From contig NC_057372.1 of NCBI RefSeq assembly GCF_016906535.1, positions 415,501-479,500 on the forward strand: DNA of 64,000 nucleotides. The letters are read 5' to 3'. The notes below the pieces were generated by a model. That model worked only from the letters and a program-made list of their open reading frames with translations. It was not told the origin of the DNA and searched no databases. Source of the DNA: Rhizoctonia solani (Eukaryota > Basidiomycota > Agaricomycetes > Cantharellales > Ceratobasidiaceae). Shown here piece after piece: positions 46,491-58,406 of this stretch (its first letter is position 1; the number at the start of each line of letters is the position of its first letter). A program made the translations under genes and the position numbers.

Positions 46491-48045
46491 CTAACGATTC
46501 TCCAATAGCGTCGCATATCTTTCCAGGCCATTACGAAGAGGCGTGCAAAGCTTCTGTGCCAGCTCGACATCCTTCTTGAATCTCTGAAGGTACGTCAAAC
46601 CAAATCAGCTCACTTGTCTATCTCCCAGTTGTAACGAACCACTAACGAAGTTCGTAACTGCCTCCATACCACCCCTCAAGGTCTCTTGGAATGCTCGGGT
46701 CTGTGCTTGAACCTACAGCCAACTTTACGTCTAACACTTGGCAAGAACAATTGAATTGAACAAGACTTACGGAGGACCATATCTCGCCGAACAAGGATAG
46801 CTTTTGACAGATCAGTGCAATGTCAGGCTTCAGTCCGTCAAATGCAGTCTTAACGTGCGCCAACGCCTCCTGCTGACGATGACTTCCGCGAGTTCCTGTC
46901 GTTTGTTCGAGAGTGTTATAGTCTTGTCTGCAATAACGTAACCAAGCTGAAATGGATTACACAGTAGACCTAGCTCACCAATGCGTTCGGCAAGTGCTAT
47001 TGCAGGGTTGTTCCAGCGACTATCACTCCAACGAGCTGGGGTTGTCAAAACAAGTTACAAATAGAGGATTCTATGGAGAAACATACCGACGACTGTTTCT
47101 ATAGCAGCACTGCCCAATAATGCGGCGGTAGCCTCTATGATCTATCCGAAACTCAGGCTTGGGAAAGCGCACGGTAGGCCGGCAAGCTCGGCGTACCTTC
47201 TTATCCAACCTATAGCACATATCGTCAATACCACAAGGATTATAAGGGTTAGGCGAGATGAAGGAGAGCCTCACTCTTCAATTTTTGCCTGGAGGTCCTC
47301 GATCACCTTTTGAAGATCCTGAGCTTGTTGTTTGAGTTCAGTGCTCGTTGTCTGGACCCACGCGTCGAATCTGACGACATAGCCTTCGATATCGCGCTTT
47401 AGGGATCTGAAGCCTTCCGCCATTCTTGGGAGTCGCCATGATTCGTTCTGTAGGCCCCGTTTTAGAATATGTTAAATGGTCAAAGAAGTTGTAACAAGAC
47501 AAACAGCAAAACTTTCGAGCTCAGTAATAGCGTCTTCGCGGTCCTGGTCGTTTTCGATGGATTTTTACCATATCCGAAAGACTTGGTCAAACCCTGAAAT
47601 TGAACGTCAGCACGCAAATGCGATAAGGAGGATATGAAATCACTTTTAAGAACTGCGGCGTGCTGGCTACAGAGGCGAGAAAGAGCAAGGTGTGTGTCCA
47701 TCGTAGACAATTAATTCAAGAATAACATAGGTGATCTTTGCAAACTCACTTGGTTGTATCCCTGCCATTCGCTGAGGAAGGTGCGAAGAGGTGGGAAAGT
47801 TGTACCGTATTTATCATTCATGTCTTTCAGACCGTAGGTCACTTTTGAAAAGCTTTCATCGACTTGAGCGGCCCATTCAGCCACCTGGGAAACGTTCTCG
47901 GCAAACTTGCCTGGCCACTGTCTTGTCTAGTTCGTCGATTACACCCTGCACACAATTCATCGGATTCCTTTTGAGACTCCTTCCGTCTTGAATTGTTGAG
48001 GGCTGCAGGTGAGCCTGACTGGGAGAGAGCGGTCGCGGCAGCCAT
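46491..48045 (-). pseudogene. P1: helical repeat-cluster paralog, frame-damaged
   Basis: Minus-strand, intron-rich member of the same family as P2-P4. Recognisable pieces: WAAQVDESFSKVTYGLKDMN near 47860-47790, FDQVF near 47590, QDREDAITELESF near 47530, an amphipathic helix near 47400-47290, FDGLKPDIALICQKLSLF then EIWSSV near 46830-46770, and a last exon with NGLERYATLLENR ending at TAG 46491-46493. The N-terminal exon is out of frame near 47900, and two compensating shifts appear near 47575. It may be a pseudogene or contain sequencing indels. Function unknown. The helix-rich build with a hydrophobic middle stretch resembles some pore-forming families, but this is only an impression. Confidence 0.55.
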
Positions 48046-48139
48046 GTCTGTGGTCGAGTCGTAGCTGTCTGGTATTTAGAGTCTCCTATGCGTAGCCTTC
48101 TTATATCAGTGGAGCAGGGCAAAGCTCAAGGATTATGAC

Positions 48140-48979
48140 GTGTCAGGTCATCTTGAAAGCAAACTCCCTCAGCGGCTTTGCGAGAGCGCTCCCATCAGAA
48201 CGCGATGTTCCAAAGATATACCCTATGACTGGGACACTCATTCTGGTTTGGTGGTATACCCAATATATCCCTTTCTCTCAAAAGCTACCATGATCGACCG
48301 ACTATCCAAAACGGTGAGTGCTAATTCGGGGCTTACTTTCCCTCATCTGGCTGCCCCGTGGTGAAGTCCATGCCCCACCGCGGCTGATACTGCACAGGCT
48401 TGCCCTATTCTAATTCTCCGCTCCCTCCGGTGACTACCACACTATTGCCTGAAGGGCTGGTCCCAGCTGCGTCTAATCTATCACAAGCGTGCTAACTCCA
48501 ATTATCGAAGGACAGACTGAGGTTCGCAATCCGTGGGTTTGGAGAGGGTTTTTTCACATGTGCATTCAGATACAAAGTCAGGTTGTATATGTGAGGATGG
48601 GTTTGACTCCTATTCTTCGAGCTACACCCCATCATGAAGCGTCATCTTATCTTCGGATCCGGATGCTCGGACTTTGATGTAGATTGTCGAGCCCTTGCAC
48701 TACCCATTTCATTGATGGCGCCCACCATATTCAGGGAGTCTATTAATCATCACTCCCGCTCTCCATTAAAGTTCGATAAGATTCCTGGGTTATTTTTAAT
48801 AACCAGACAAGGGACTCCGGAGCTCTTCTGGAATGATCCAAGTCGTTGAGAAGGTGGTGTGACCTGAACGAAGCCGATCGAGAATCGCGAGCATTCACGA
48901 ACACTCCTCAGATTCCGAGGGTCACTGTATGGACCACAAACTCTACGCTCACGGCTCATGTTTGATGAGTCAAAGATCA
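48140..48979. other. Intergenic region
   Basis: No gene recognised. The stretch near 48740-48800 is weakly similar to 56450-56510 beside P4 (ctctccat ... gattcctgggtt), hinting at an old shared repeat. Confidence 0.35.
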
Positions 48980-49176
48980 TACAGTCGTGTCCCTCAGCTT
49001 GCAGCCTCCTGATTGCAGGATTTCTCAGCAGCCACTCCACTAATCAACTTCGGATCTATCGGAAAATGTGCGCGTGAGGTGCCGGAGCCTGTTCCGGGGC
49101 CCCCAGAAGCGATTGGTGCATGTACGGACAAGATATCTGGCAATCAGTAGGCTGCAAGCTGAGGGACACCACTGTA
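48980..49176. repeat. Foldback repeat
   Basis: Arms of about 40 bp at 48980-49020 (core gtccctcagcttgcagcctc) and 49137-49176 (core ggctgcaagctgagggac) are reverse complements with few mismatches, separated by about 116 bp. Could be a small foldback or MITE-like element. No duplication identified. Confidence 0.6.
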
Positions 49177-49601
49177 ACTTGTGCAAACTTGCCAGTACAC
49201 CCACCACCAAATATGGCTACAATACAATAGCTTTGTATACCCATGCAAGGTGTCCGACGGAGGGGTTGATGTCATAGCGTTAAAAGTCGAAATGGGCAGC
49301 CGAGGGATATATGCGATCGAGGTTCGATTGTTGTCAGCTGAACTTGCCTGTCATGGAACTGGTCCTTAAGCTTGTTGGTACCTCCCAGCCATTCAGATTA
49401 ATCAAAATGACGGGTTAGTGCAGGGGATTCCGATATTGATACCCCAAATATCCCGGATTTCAGGGCTATGACGCACCAATCGTCACAATATGCACATCTT
49501 CTCTGCCACTGATTGGAAACGGTGGTAAACCTTCCTAAGCGGCTCGAGATCTTAGAGTTGCCAGATTTAGTTGTGTGTATAATTGTGATTATGTGACTGA
49601 T

Positions 49602-51154
49602 CTACATCCAGCTCTGAAGCTGTTCGTTATACTCTGCTAAGCCCTCCTGCAGTGGAGTACAGACTTCCCTCGCCAGTTTGATTTCTGCTTTGAACCTCTA
49701 CGTATAACGTTAGTGCTAGAATCGGAAAGAGTGAAGAGAAACCCACTAAATTTGTGGCTGCTTCCAAGCCCCCCTTCAGGTGTTCGCAAAATTGAACGCT
49801 TTGGCTTCGTACCTGGCCATGAGTGTTCGTATATGCTAAAATGAACACTTGTATAAAAAAATGATCCTACCGAAGACCATATTTCTGCAAACGTAAGGAG
49901 GTTCTCGAGCATTAGATTGATATTTGGTGCCTCAAATGATAGGGAGGATGGTTGCTCTGCCACCAGTGAGTTTATTCCTGTTGTAACTTGAGTGACCTTC
50001 CTGAGGGCTTCAATTTTTTCTAATGCTAAAACATTAAACCGTGTAAGGAGACATCTTGTCATGTTTCACTTACCTTGGCGATAGGCCTGAAGTGAAGAAA
50101 TGACTCGAGAGGCACTGCCAGCTACTCCAAGGCCCTTGGATCAGCACTGATTGGTCAGAAATCACGATAATAGTTCGTATATTTTTACACTGACTACTAA
50201 TAACCTGCCTCCCACAATGCCACCAAAAGCACTTTGTACTCTCTTGATCTGGCGAACCCATGATTTGAGCAAGAAACGCAGGAAAATAGCTCGAAGCAGA
50301 TGCACAACTTACTGATTCATCGATCCTAAAGTATACTGTTAGTACAAGTTTAATATAGAAAAGACAACTTGACACTGACGCTTTGATATCATTTGTAAGG
50401 GGGATGCTTGCGACTGCTGTGGCGGAAAGTGTATACTTTTCTCCAAATGCAGCTACATCACGCTTTAAGTCCAAGAATTTTCTTGACATTTCTGCAGACT
50501 TGTCGTTTTGTTCCAACTCAGTCTAGAACATCAGTTCGAACAGGTTACGCTATGTGATCTGCCAGAACTTATTAAACGCACAATAAAAGGCTCTATGGCA
50601 GCAATCGCTTTAAGACGGTCTTCATCTGATTTGATAGTTTCGACCTGTGCTAGATAGACTTGGTCAAAGCCTACATATACGTGGTTCGAGATAAGTGAAC
50701 GCCTAGCGATAATTCTAATCAATTGTGCAACTTACGTTTCAGAATTTCAGCTGTGTCCAATGCAACTTGGCAAGAAAAACGCAGGCAGTCTCTCCATCGC
50801 TACAGTTACTCGTACAAGTTAGCAGACTCTGGATCGATTTGTGACGTAGGATTATTTCACCTCTCTCAAATTAATCCATTCCTGGTACAGAAGCAATAGA
50901 GGCCAGAGTCCGAAAACTATTAGACCGAGTAGAATTTGGGCTTGTTGACTGAAAACATCGTCAATCTCTTTTGCTAACCGAGCTGACTCCTTGATGCTCT
51001 CCTTGAATTTTGCAACTTCGTTCGAGTCGCTAAGTGCGGCTAGGGCATTTGCCACGAGTTCATCGTGTTCCTCTATCGCCAAACCTTGTATTTCTAATCT
51101 TTGTAAGGTTTTTAGGCATTGCTCGATGGATAATGTGTTGCTTGGTTGTGACAT
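49602..51154 (-). CDS. P2: helical cluster paralog with hydrophobic segment
   Basis: Minus-strand gene of several short exons. Exon 1 is 51154-50861 (98 codons) and matches P4 exon 1 in length and position. It contains a hydrophobic stretch ILLGLIVFGLWPLLLLY, not seen in that form in P4. Later exons carry GFDQVYLAQVETIKSDEDR near 50670-50620, KSAEMSRKFLDLKRDV near 50500-50450, LENLLTFAEIWSSV near 49900-49860 and a last exon (FKAEIKLAREVCTPLQEGL) ending at TAG 49602-49604. I did not fix every splice site. Family unnamed. The charge pattern suggests long helices or coiled coil around a membrane-compatible centre. Confidence 0.55.
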
Positions 51155-51294
51155 TGACGAAATGGAGTTGGGGTTGTCTACTGTGACCCTGATCCATCCA
51201 TCTTATAATCGTATGTTGAAGCTTCACAGCTCCTATAATGGAGCATTCAAAATTCATATTAACTTGTATTCAGGAACTTAGAGCAGACGTTTAA

Positions 51295-51500
51295 CTCTAC
51301 GGGGCCTCGAAAATCCCGGGAGCGCTCCAGGACTCGCTATTGTCGGCGAGCACTCCAGAGCGTCTGGTATGACGCTCGGAAGTGCTCGTGAAGTGCTCCC
51401 AAGTGCTCGCCGAGCAATCCGGATCCGTCGGGTCCTAACGAGGAGGTTCACAGAACCAGAGCACCCTAGAGCGCTCCCGGTTTTTGGGACCCCCGTAGAG
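51295..51500 (+). mobile_element. MITE-like terminal-inverted-repeat element, copy 1
   Basis: 206 bp starting CTCTACGGGG and ending CCCCGTAGAG, with no coding capacity. A closely similar copy lies inverted at 56202-56408. The short inverted ends and size fit a MITE. The flanks (aa on both sides) do not show a long target duplication. Confidence 0.75.
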
Positions 51501-53767
51501 AAGACTGTATTGTCAGTGGCTCATCTAACACTAATGAATGGATTAGTAGGAAGCTTTCATAAGGGTCAATTATGTATGATCCACTTACTGCAAATCCGAA
51601 TCCAAGGATTCATCCAATGCGGCCCTTTTGGCTTCTTGAGAACACCAGTTTACGTCGAGGGGAAGACACTCAGAACTTATTACTTCTATTGCTGGAATAC
51701 CTATCTTCACAGAATGCACGAAACATTCGATGGTCACTGGCTCGAAAAGACGATACGCCTTCACAGCCCAGTCTTCTATGTACACATGCAATATACTGTA
51801 TGAGCTTCGGCTCTCACGAGTGCTCCGAGGTAGTCCAGAGACATTCGAGTTCCTGCAGAGAGGAAGTCTCCGATCAAAGGCCCTCCCGAGGTCGCGTGTC
51901 TGATCCGGTCCTTTTCCTTCGTATCGGTACTGGCAGATCACCGTTGGAATTGTTGGGGTTCATTCAGTCAACTCTCATCTAACCACATGGCTGCTGCCGT
52001 GACATTTATTTCTACATCCGCTTATCTATATCATCATACTTCTTTGTGAGGCGTTGTGACGTAGTGAGGTAGAAGAGGGTTCCAAACCCCTAATTAATCC
52101 TCTGCATCCCTCAAACTGCATCCCTCAAACGTTTGTGTCAAGGTCCAGGCCGGTCAGTAGGCCAGCGATCCACGGGAGTCAGGAGTGGCCCATTGGGATC
52201 TAAGTTCAGTTTGTTCCAAGGCACATTTATTGCCCGCCCCCCGCCCCCCAGCCATAGCTCCAAGACCAAGGATCTGAACATATCCGATCCGGGTAAACTA
52301 TCTTTGGACATTGCTCCTCGGTGGATGCAGTGTTCGTTTCTACCCCAACCATAGTTTGGGGTCTCAAGATATCTCCTTACGTTCTGTAGCTCGCAGTTCT
52401 CGGAAATCGGGCGCACTGTAATATGTAGGTTTCCAGTATATCCGCAAGAAGCACGCATTCGCAGATTTTGACGCAATGTACGGAAAGCACTCTATGTAAT
52501 ATCCGGAAATTTTCGACCAGGGCAATCGCATAGACTGTTTCTAGTACGATTATGACCGGGTTTTGAGGAAACTAGAGAAACCCAACGACATACACATACT
52601 TCCGGTAGGTTTCTAACCTAAAATAACAAGGCCGTTTCTCAAAAAAATTCAGCAGCTTTAATTGTCCCACTGGCATCTGGACTTGTCAGTGGTTTGCGAC
52701 GGTGTTCCACAAAACAAAGCTTGCGGCACCAGTCACAAGGTCAGTGTAAGGTTTCACTTATCGTCCACTACTGTAAATACGAACGTCGATGGCGACCGTG
52801 TCGCCGAGGTAATGACAATCCGTAAAACACTCGATTGTTGTGGTTGAAAGTAAAGACAGTTATCAGAAGATCCCCCCCCGGGACCTTATAAGGTCAACGG
52901 GGTTCGTACATGAGTAAGCGGAATAAACCAAACGAGAGTATATAGTTAGAAATCAGATACAAACAATAGAGAAGAGTGACAGGTGGGCCGAGGTGGTAGG
53001 TCGGGTGAGCATAGCCGACTCGATTATGTAAGGGGTTCGCATATAGTAGAGTAAATACGAATATCAGGCATTCCTTACACTCGCCCTCCAGGTGGCATAT
53101 AGCCACCTTATTCACTTCCTTCCCTTTCCTCCGTCGGTTCGCTCTCCTCCTTTTCCGTCGTTTCGATCAGATCCTCGACGCGTAGAAGATCGCTTGAGTT
53201 CGAGCTTCCTTGGGGAGATGCAAGGTTGTTCAGGCTCGATGGTCTTGAGTCCCTTGTCGGCGTCCCGCATCTCGATGTCTGGCCCGAGGTTGGTCCACTT
53301 GGCAACGTGGTCAGTGGCATCGCGGACATCTGGGTCGTCTCGGTCGCCGACGATGGCCGGCTCGGCTCCTGCGTCGCTACCAGGTGAGGGCTCGTCCTCG
53401 TCCTCTCCGATGCTGGATTCGACCTAGTTCCTCGCTACCCGTATCGCCATTCGGTAATCCTGGTGTCATCGATACAAAATGCGTCAAAGATTACTACCGG
53501 CCTGATTAGCTCTTCCATTTCAGGCGTCAGATAGCTCTCGTCATGGCGTGAATTTGAAGTTCAATAAATGGGTCACGGATGATTGACCTGAATATCTCAT
53601 ACGTGTACTCACACACACACGCATTTTTCTTTACTTCAGTCAATGATCCTGCTATTAATTACATTTGTGTTCAATTTGTAAAGGCACATATTGTTGCAGA
53701 AAGGTTTCTTCCAAAGTGCCCGAACCACAGTTCCAGATACCTGCTGACCCACTCCCTAATTTAATCC
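51501..53767. other. Intergenic region with old repeat and biased segment
   Basis: 52490-52640 matches the repeat near 33950-34090. 53092-53430 is CT-rich and, on the minus strand, encodes a Ser/Thr/Pro-rich then Glu-rich stretch without a recognisable domain. No gene can be supported. Confidence 0.4.
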
Positions 53768-54626
53768 TCAACCAAGCTTGGTAGCATACTTTTCTGATGC
53801 ATCTGCGATCTGCCTGACCCCGCTTGAACTCTTGGCAAATTTTGTTTCAGCTCCTGATGATTTCAATGAATCAATAATTGAGTTAATCAGCGATATTCAC
53901 AACACCACGTACTGCGATAGCCTTGTGCCAGTCATTCGAGTCTTGTAGGGCATCGGCACATGTTTGCTCTTTATCAGCCTGAAAAAGCGTGCTCAGAGTA
54001 TTGAAAATTTTATTAAGATCCAACCTACCAAGCCCTCGATTTCTTCGAATGCCTTCTTTGGCCCAGGGGTGCCATCTAATTGATACTTGCCAGTGGGGTG
54101 CTCCTCCTGTTCGACGAGTAAGGTGCATATCTACTAGCAACAGTGAAGGTAAACAGGATTTACTCACACTTAAGAAGGACTGAAACTCGGTAATGACATC
54201 CTTGGCGTCTTGTTGAGATTCGACATCGTTTATTAAGGACAGGAAGACTTTATCGAACCCTAAAATGAGTAAGGTATACGCTTCAGAGGAACCATATAGG
54301 TGTACAATGGCTGTACGCAACGTTTTAACCAGGCTGTGAGGGATGGCAGCATCTTTGGAATCTTGCAGGATTTAGTCCAGCGCTGTATTTGTTGATGGTA
54401 AACTCCATTAAGCCCTTCATTTTGGAGGCAACTTACAGGCTCAAATTGTTCCAGTGCGTCTTTTAGTCCGGTGACATGGGAAAAATCAGAAGAGTATTTA
54501 TTAGAAAATCTCTTGCTTCACGAATAGCACGAGCCACCGCTTCGTCGATGGCAATGCTCTCAGAAGAGAGGTTGTTAAGATCCGTGACATATTGTCCTGG
54601 ATTGAGGAAGGGGGAGACGTAAGACA
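53768..54626 (-). CDS. P3: short member of the helical paralog family
   Basis: Minus strand, likely start ATG 54626 (MSYVSPFLNPGQYVTDLNNL). It shares FDKVFLSLINDVESQQDA near 54260-54210 and an FxSFL end with P1 and P4, and a last segment ADASEKYATKLG before TGA 53768-53770. The long middle part with the hydrophobic stretch and EIWSSV was not found, so this is either a deleted copy or a short variant. Exon boundaries are uncertain. Confidence 0.45.
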
Positions 54627-56201
54627 TTTCTCGAGTGAACACTAAGGGCTTTGGATGAGTGCTCTTGTGAGTATAGCAATGACACCATTCTTATATCATA
54701 CTCCTTTCGGAGCTGACTCTTTAGCCGGGCGACGTGTAAGATGACGCAAAAGAGTTGGCCCGGGATCGAACTTTCGAACGGAGATTGGAGATTCGTGTAG
54801 TCCTAGGCCAGAACAAGGACTCCCGCCCCACTGGTATGATACCCACAGTCCGAATGCGTTCTCTTCCTGGCCGATCCGAACGATTGCACTTGTCTCTGTA
54901 TTTCCGGGTGTCTGTGCAATTCTTGCTAGCAAACTGGGACGTGTGGCTTCGTTCAAAACCATTCGGTTTGCCGAGAACAATTTGAGGGTGCTCCCTGGAC
55001 TGCCCGAAATTGAAGCTGCAATATTTGAACCTTAACTCTGGATGATCTCTGGATTCTCTTTTCAAGCGAGGCTTCTCTTTGGGCCTATGAAAATCTCCAA
55101 GGACCCTTATTACTATAGGAAGGCACGAAATGCTCGAGCACTTGTGGGGCTTGATCGAGAGATCCAGAACCGAGCATCTTGCGATCAATCATTTACACCC
55201 GGGGTGCTCGCAAATTTGCTGATGCATCTTAAGGCGCTCGTCCGTGCTCATCGGCTCTCATGTTGACTGGTCAAGGAATGTAGGTTGCGGCCAGGCCTCA
55301 TCCTTGTTCCGTCCTTGCGTATGGTCCCATTTCAATAGAGGTTTTTATCATAATGAGAGAATAATGAGAACGACCACTGTTTTGGAATTGATATATTCAA
55401 ACCAACCTTCTACCTTGTTATGTCTATGCCAGACAAAGGGATATACGGAAAAACATTTTGACATGAGCTCGAAGTCTAAAATATTTGGAGGGTCATTCCC
55501 TTCCTACTGTGCTGTTCACTAGTCACCCACGAGATTCCGCCGAAACAGCATGTGTCTCCTTTCCACAATCTACTCATTCTTCGACTCGTTTTTTTTAAAC
55601 CTTGGGCCACAGTGCAAAGCTGGTATACTGAAGACAAGTACACATGTTCAATTAGAATGGGCTGAGATAAATCGCGATATACTCACTCTAGGCACTAAGC
55701 CCCCCTAGCCTGTACCATGCTAAACAGACTATATATGTACTAAAATTGTTGTTTTCGGGGCATATATTACTGGGAAATATATTTTGTCCCCATGCTAAAT
55801 TTCAGGATCTTATTACAGCAGTGATATGATTTGGTTCAGGTTTTGGTGTCCGTACTCCAAGTTGCGCTGTTCAACTAACTGGCTAAGAAAATGATAAGAT
55901 AAGGCGGAGTCAACTAATCATAGTTCTCCTTATAAATTAGAAAGTCTGTCGATTTCCAGACAAGTTGGAAATAAGTAAGTTGGAAATAAAAACTAGGAGC
56001 TCAAGTAGGCCAGTATGTTCTTCATGGCCTCGTTCAACCCGGTTCACCGGTACCAGAACAAGAATGATTAGGGACTCTTGCACTAAATACTATTCGACTT
56101 CGGGCCAAAGATGGTTTTCTGTGTACTCCCAGTTCGATCTGTTGGATTCTAACTGCATTGTTTAGCCCCTTCCGACCCATCCGATACCTACGCTTTAGGA
56201 G
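54627..56201. other. Intergenic region
   Basis: Several medium ORFs on both strands overlap and none has a recognisable domain or splicing pattern. No gene supported. Confidence 0.4.
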
Positions 56202-56408
56202 CTCTACGGGGGCCCCAAAAACTCTGGAGCACTCTAGGGTGCTCCGGTTTTGTGAACCTCCTCGTTAGGACCCGACGGATCCGGATTGCTCGGCGAGCAC
56301 TTGGGAGCACTTCACGAGCACTTCCGAGCGTCATACCAGACGCTCTGGAGTGCTCGCCGACAATAGCGAGTCCTGAAGCGCTCCCGAAATTTTCGGAGCC
56401 CCGTAGAG
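56202..56408 (-). mobile_element. MITE-like terminal-inverted-repeat element, copy 2
   Basis: 207 bp, CTCTACGGGG ... CCCCGTAGAG, the near-perfect reverse complement of copy 1 at 51295-51500. It lies about 400 bp upstream of P4, as copy 1 lies 140 bp upstream of P2. Confidence 0.78.
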
Positions 56409-56803
56409 TGCGTCACCATCCTATGAATCCTCATCAAAAATAGGTCACTGAATGATCATCGGCTCTCCATCAGAGTAGAATTATCTTCCTGGGTTTCCAG
56501 AGATCTACATTACTGTAACAAGATACGGAATCCTCATGGATTATTTCGGATCAAGCTACTTTCACCCCACTGTAGCAATGTAAGTTTCCGGAGTTGTCCA
56601 GAAATTCAATTGCAAGAAGACTAGTGGAGCCCCAATTTATTAACGGCTGTTTAGCACCAACCGAGTGGTAAAGACTTAGTGCAACCCAAACCAGAGATAT
56701 CTTCGCGTGTCAGTCCGACAGAAATGCAACATCTTTCCCTATAAATTTCAGGCCGACATCCGTTCCATCCCCTTTGTCGCTCAGGTCCTCTCTTCCCTTC
56801 AAT

Positions 56804-58406
56804 ATGGCCACTCTATTTGAAAACAGTGCTCGTATTGATGATCTCCTCTCCACTTGGTCTAAGTCTGGTCCAAGTGACGAAGAGATCATTCAATATGCCA
56901 CCGCCGCTACTGAACAACTTGAAGACAGCGAAATGCAAAAACAATTTGCAGAAAACGTGAAGCAAGCAGGAACCTGGGCTAATGAAGTTGATGAAGCCTT
57001 TGATAAGGTAACTAGGAGCTTTGCGGATATGAATACCAAATATGGCAAGGACTTTCCTGGATTTAGCAATTACAATACCGAATGGATCGAATTCAACCAA
57101 GTAAAGCTCGGCACCACTTTTCCTGATGTGAATGTTTTACGTATCCTTGTCTACAGCGATGGATAAAACTACTTTCCGACTCTCGTGACGTCGCGTCCAA
57201 GAATGTTGCTACACTGAAGCGTACGTATAACAACTCCATTGTCATTTCATTATTTTTTGAATAGACTGCGTAGGTTTCGATCAAGTCTTTCTCGATATGG
57301 TTGAGCAGGTACAGACTGCTCAAGATCGTGAAGATTGTATCATAGAGCTACAGTCGTTCATTGTCTGTGTTCTTTTATCAATTACACAATCTCCTTTTTG
57401 TTGACTATTTCCATATCCTAGGATGAAAAGCATGAAGATTCTACTGAGATGTACCAAGGTTTTCTCACCCTTAAGCGTGACATCGAAGACTTTGTAACAA
57501 GGCTAGACAAGTTCATTGAGGAAACAGGTGCAAAAATTGCGGAGGACATTAAAACATTGACCAAACAAATCAAGGACCTCGAAGGAGAAATAGCGGTGTA
57601 TGTATTTCTGATCCACACACTGTTGTCGTATATTGACCAGAGCATTGTGGTTACAGTTTGGATGGCAAGGTTCGCTAGATTCACTATTTCTCCGTTCAGT
57701 CATATCTGTACGACCAACGATCCTTCATGCTAGATTAAAGATGCCCAGACGGCCCTCATTGCCACCGGTGTTTGCCTCAACGTTAGTTGAGCAATTCCCC
57801 TGTATACAGCTTTTCTTTATTAATATTTATGTAGCTCATTGGGATCATTGTTTCTGGCTCCGTCCTTGCTTCCTACCAGTCAGATCGCAGTGGTACGTAC
57901 AAGACTTGCTATTTTTATTGGTAGTTACTAACATTTTTATATATGAATTATGTTGTAGCAAAAGCCGCAGATCTTGCTGGCAAACAAAGTAAATTGGAAG
58001 ATGCTAACCGCAAGCAGCAAGCGCTCGCTCACCTTAAAACTGAGTATGATGGGCTCAAGCCAAGTATTTCCTTGATCTGCGAGAAACTTCTTTTGTTCGC
58101 GGAGATTTGGTCGTCTGTAAGTCTGCATTCCGAAGTTTGGGTTATTATTCATCACCCGGCCCGACGGGATGTATTTAGGTTCGTAGCCAGACCGTTCAAT
58201 TCCAATCGTACCTCCAAGGTGGGAAGGATGCGCAGACCAACCTGGTGAGTTATTGTTTCGTGGATCATAGTCGGATTCGCCTGCTGACGCTAGCATCTTT
58301 GTTTACACAGAGATTCAAAAAGGAACTCAGGCTTGCCAGAGCAATGTGCGGACCTCTTCAAGATGGGCTGGATAAATATGCGACCGAACTTGCGAATCGC
58401 AAGTAG
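56804..58406 (+). CDS. P4: helical cluster paralog, best preserved
   Basis: Start at ATG 56804. Exons supported: 56804-57100, 57157-57220, 57274-57362, 57422-57595, one or two from about 57656 to 57900 that are uncertain, 57959-58116, 58179-58244 and 58311-58406 (TAG). N-terminal helices (WANEVDEAFDKVTRSFADMN), then FDQVFLDMVEQVQTAQDRED, a long helix (TLTKQIKDLEGEIA), a middle region that should hold the hydrophobic part, LICEKLLLFAEIWSSV, and a C-terminal helix with DGLDKYATELANRK. Role unknown. Helical pore-former-like folds and coiled-coil scaffolds are both possible. There is no signal peptide at the start. Confidence 0.62.

Noticed and set aside
51369..51982. ORFs of 118-144 codons on both strands next to MITE copy 1
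   Set aside because: They overlap each other, start inside the repeat and show no domain or splice pattern.
53092..53430. Possible gene in CT-rich region
   Set aside because: Composition bias gives open frames on both strands; no start, splice or domain evidence.
54721..54900. tRNA-like box B (gttcgatcc on the minus strand) with a loose box A
   Set aside because: The T-stem bases do not pair and no acceptor stem forms, so it is not a tRNA gene; at most a decayed SINE.
54721..55188. 155-codon minus-strand ORF
   Set aside because: Arg/Ser-rich without recognisable domain, overlapped by plus-strand ORFs; likely chance.
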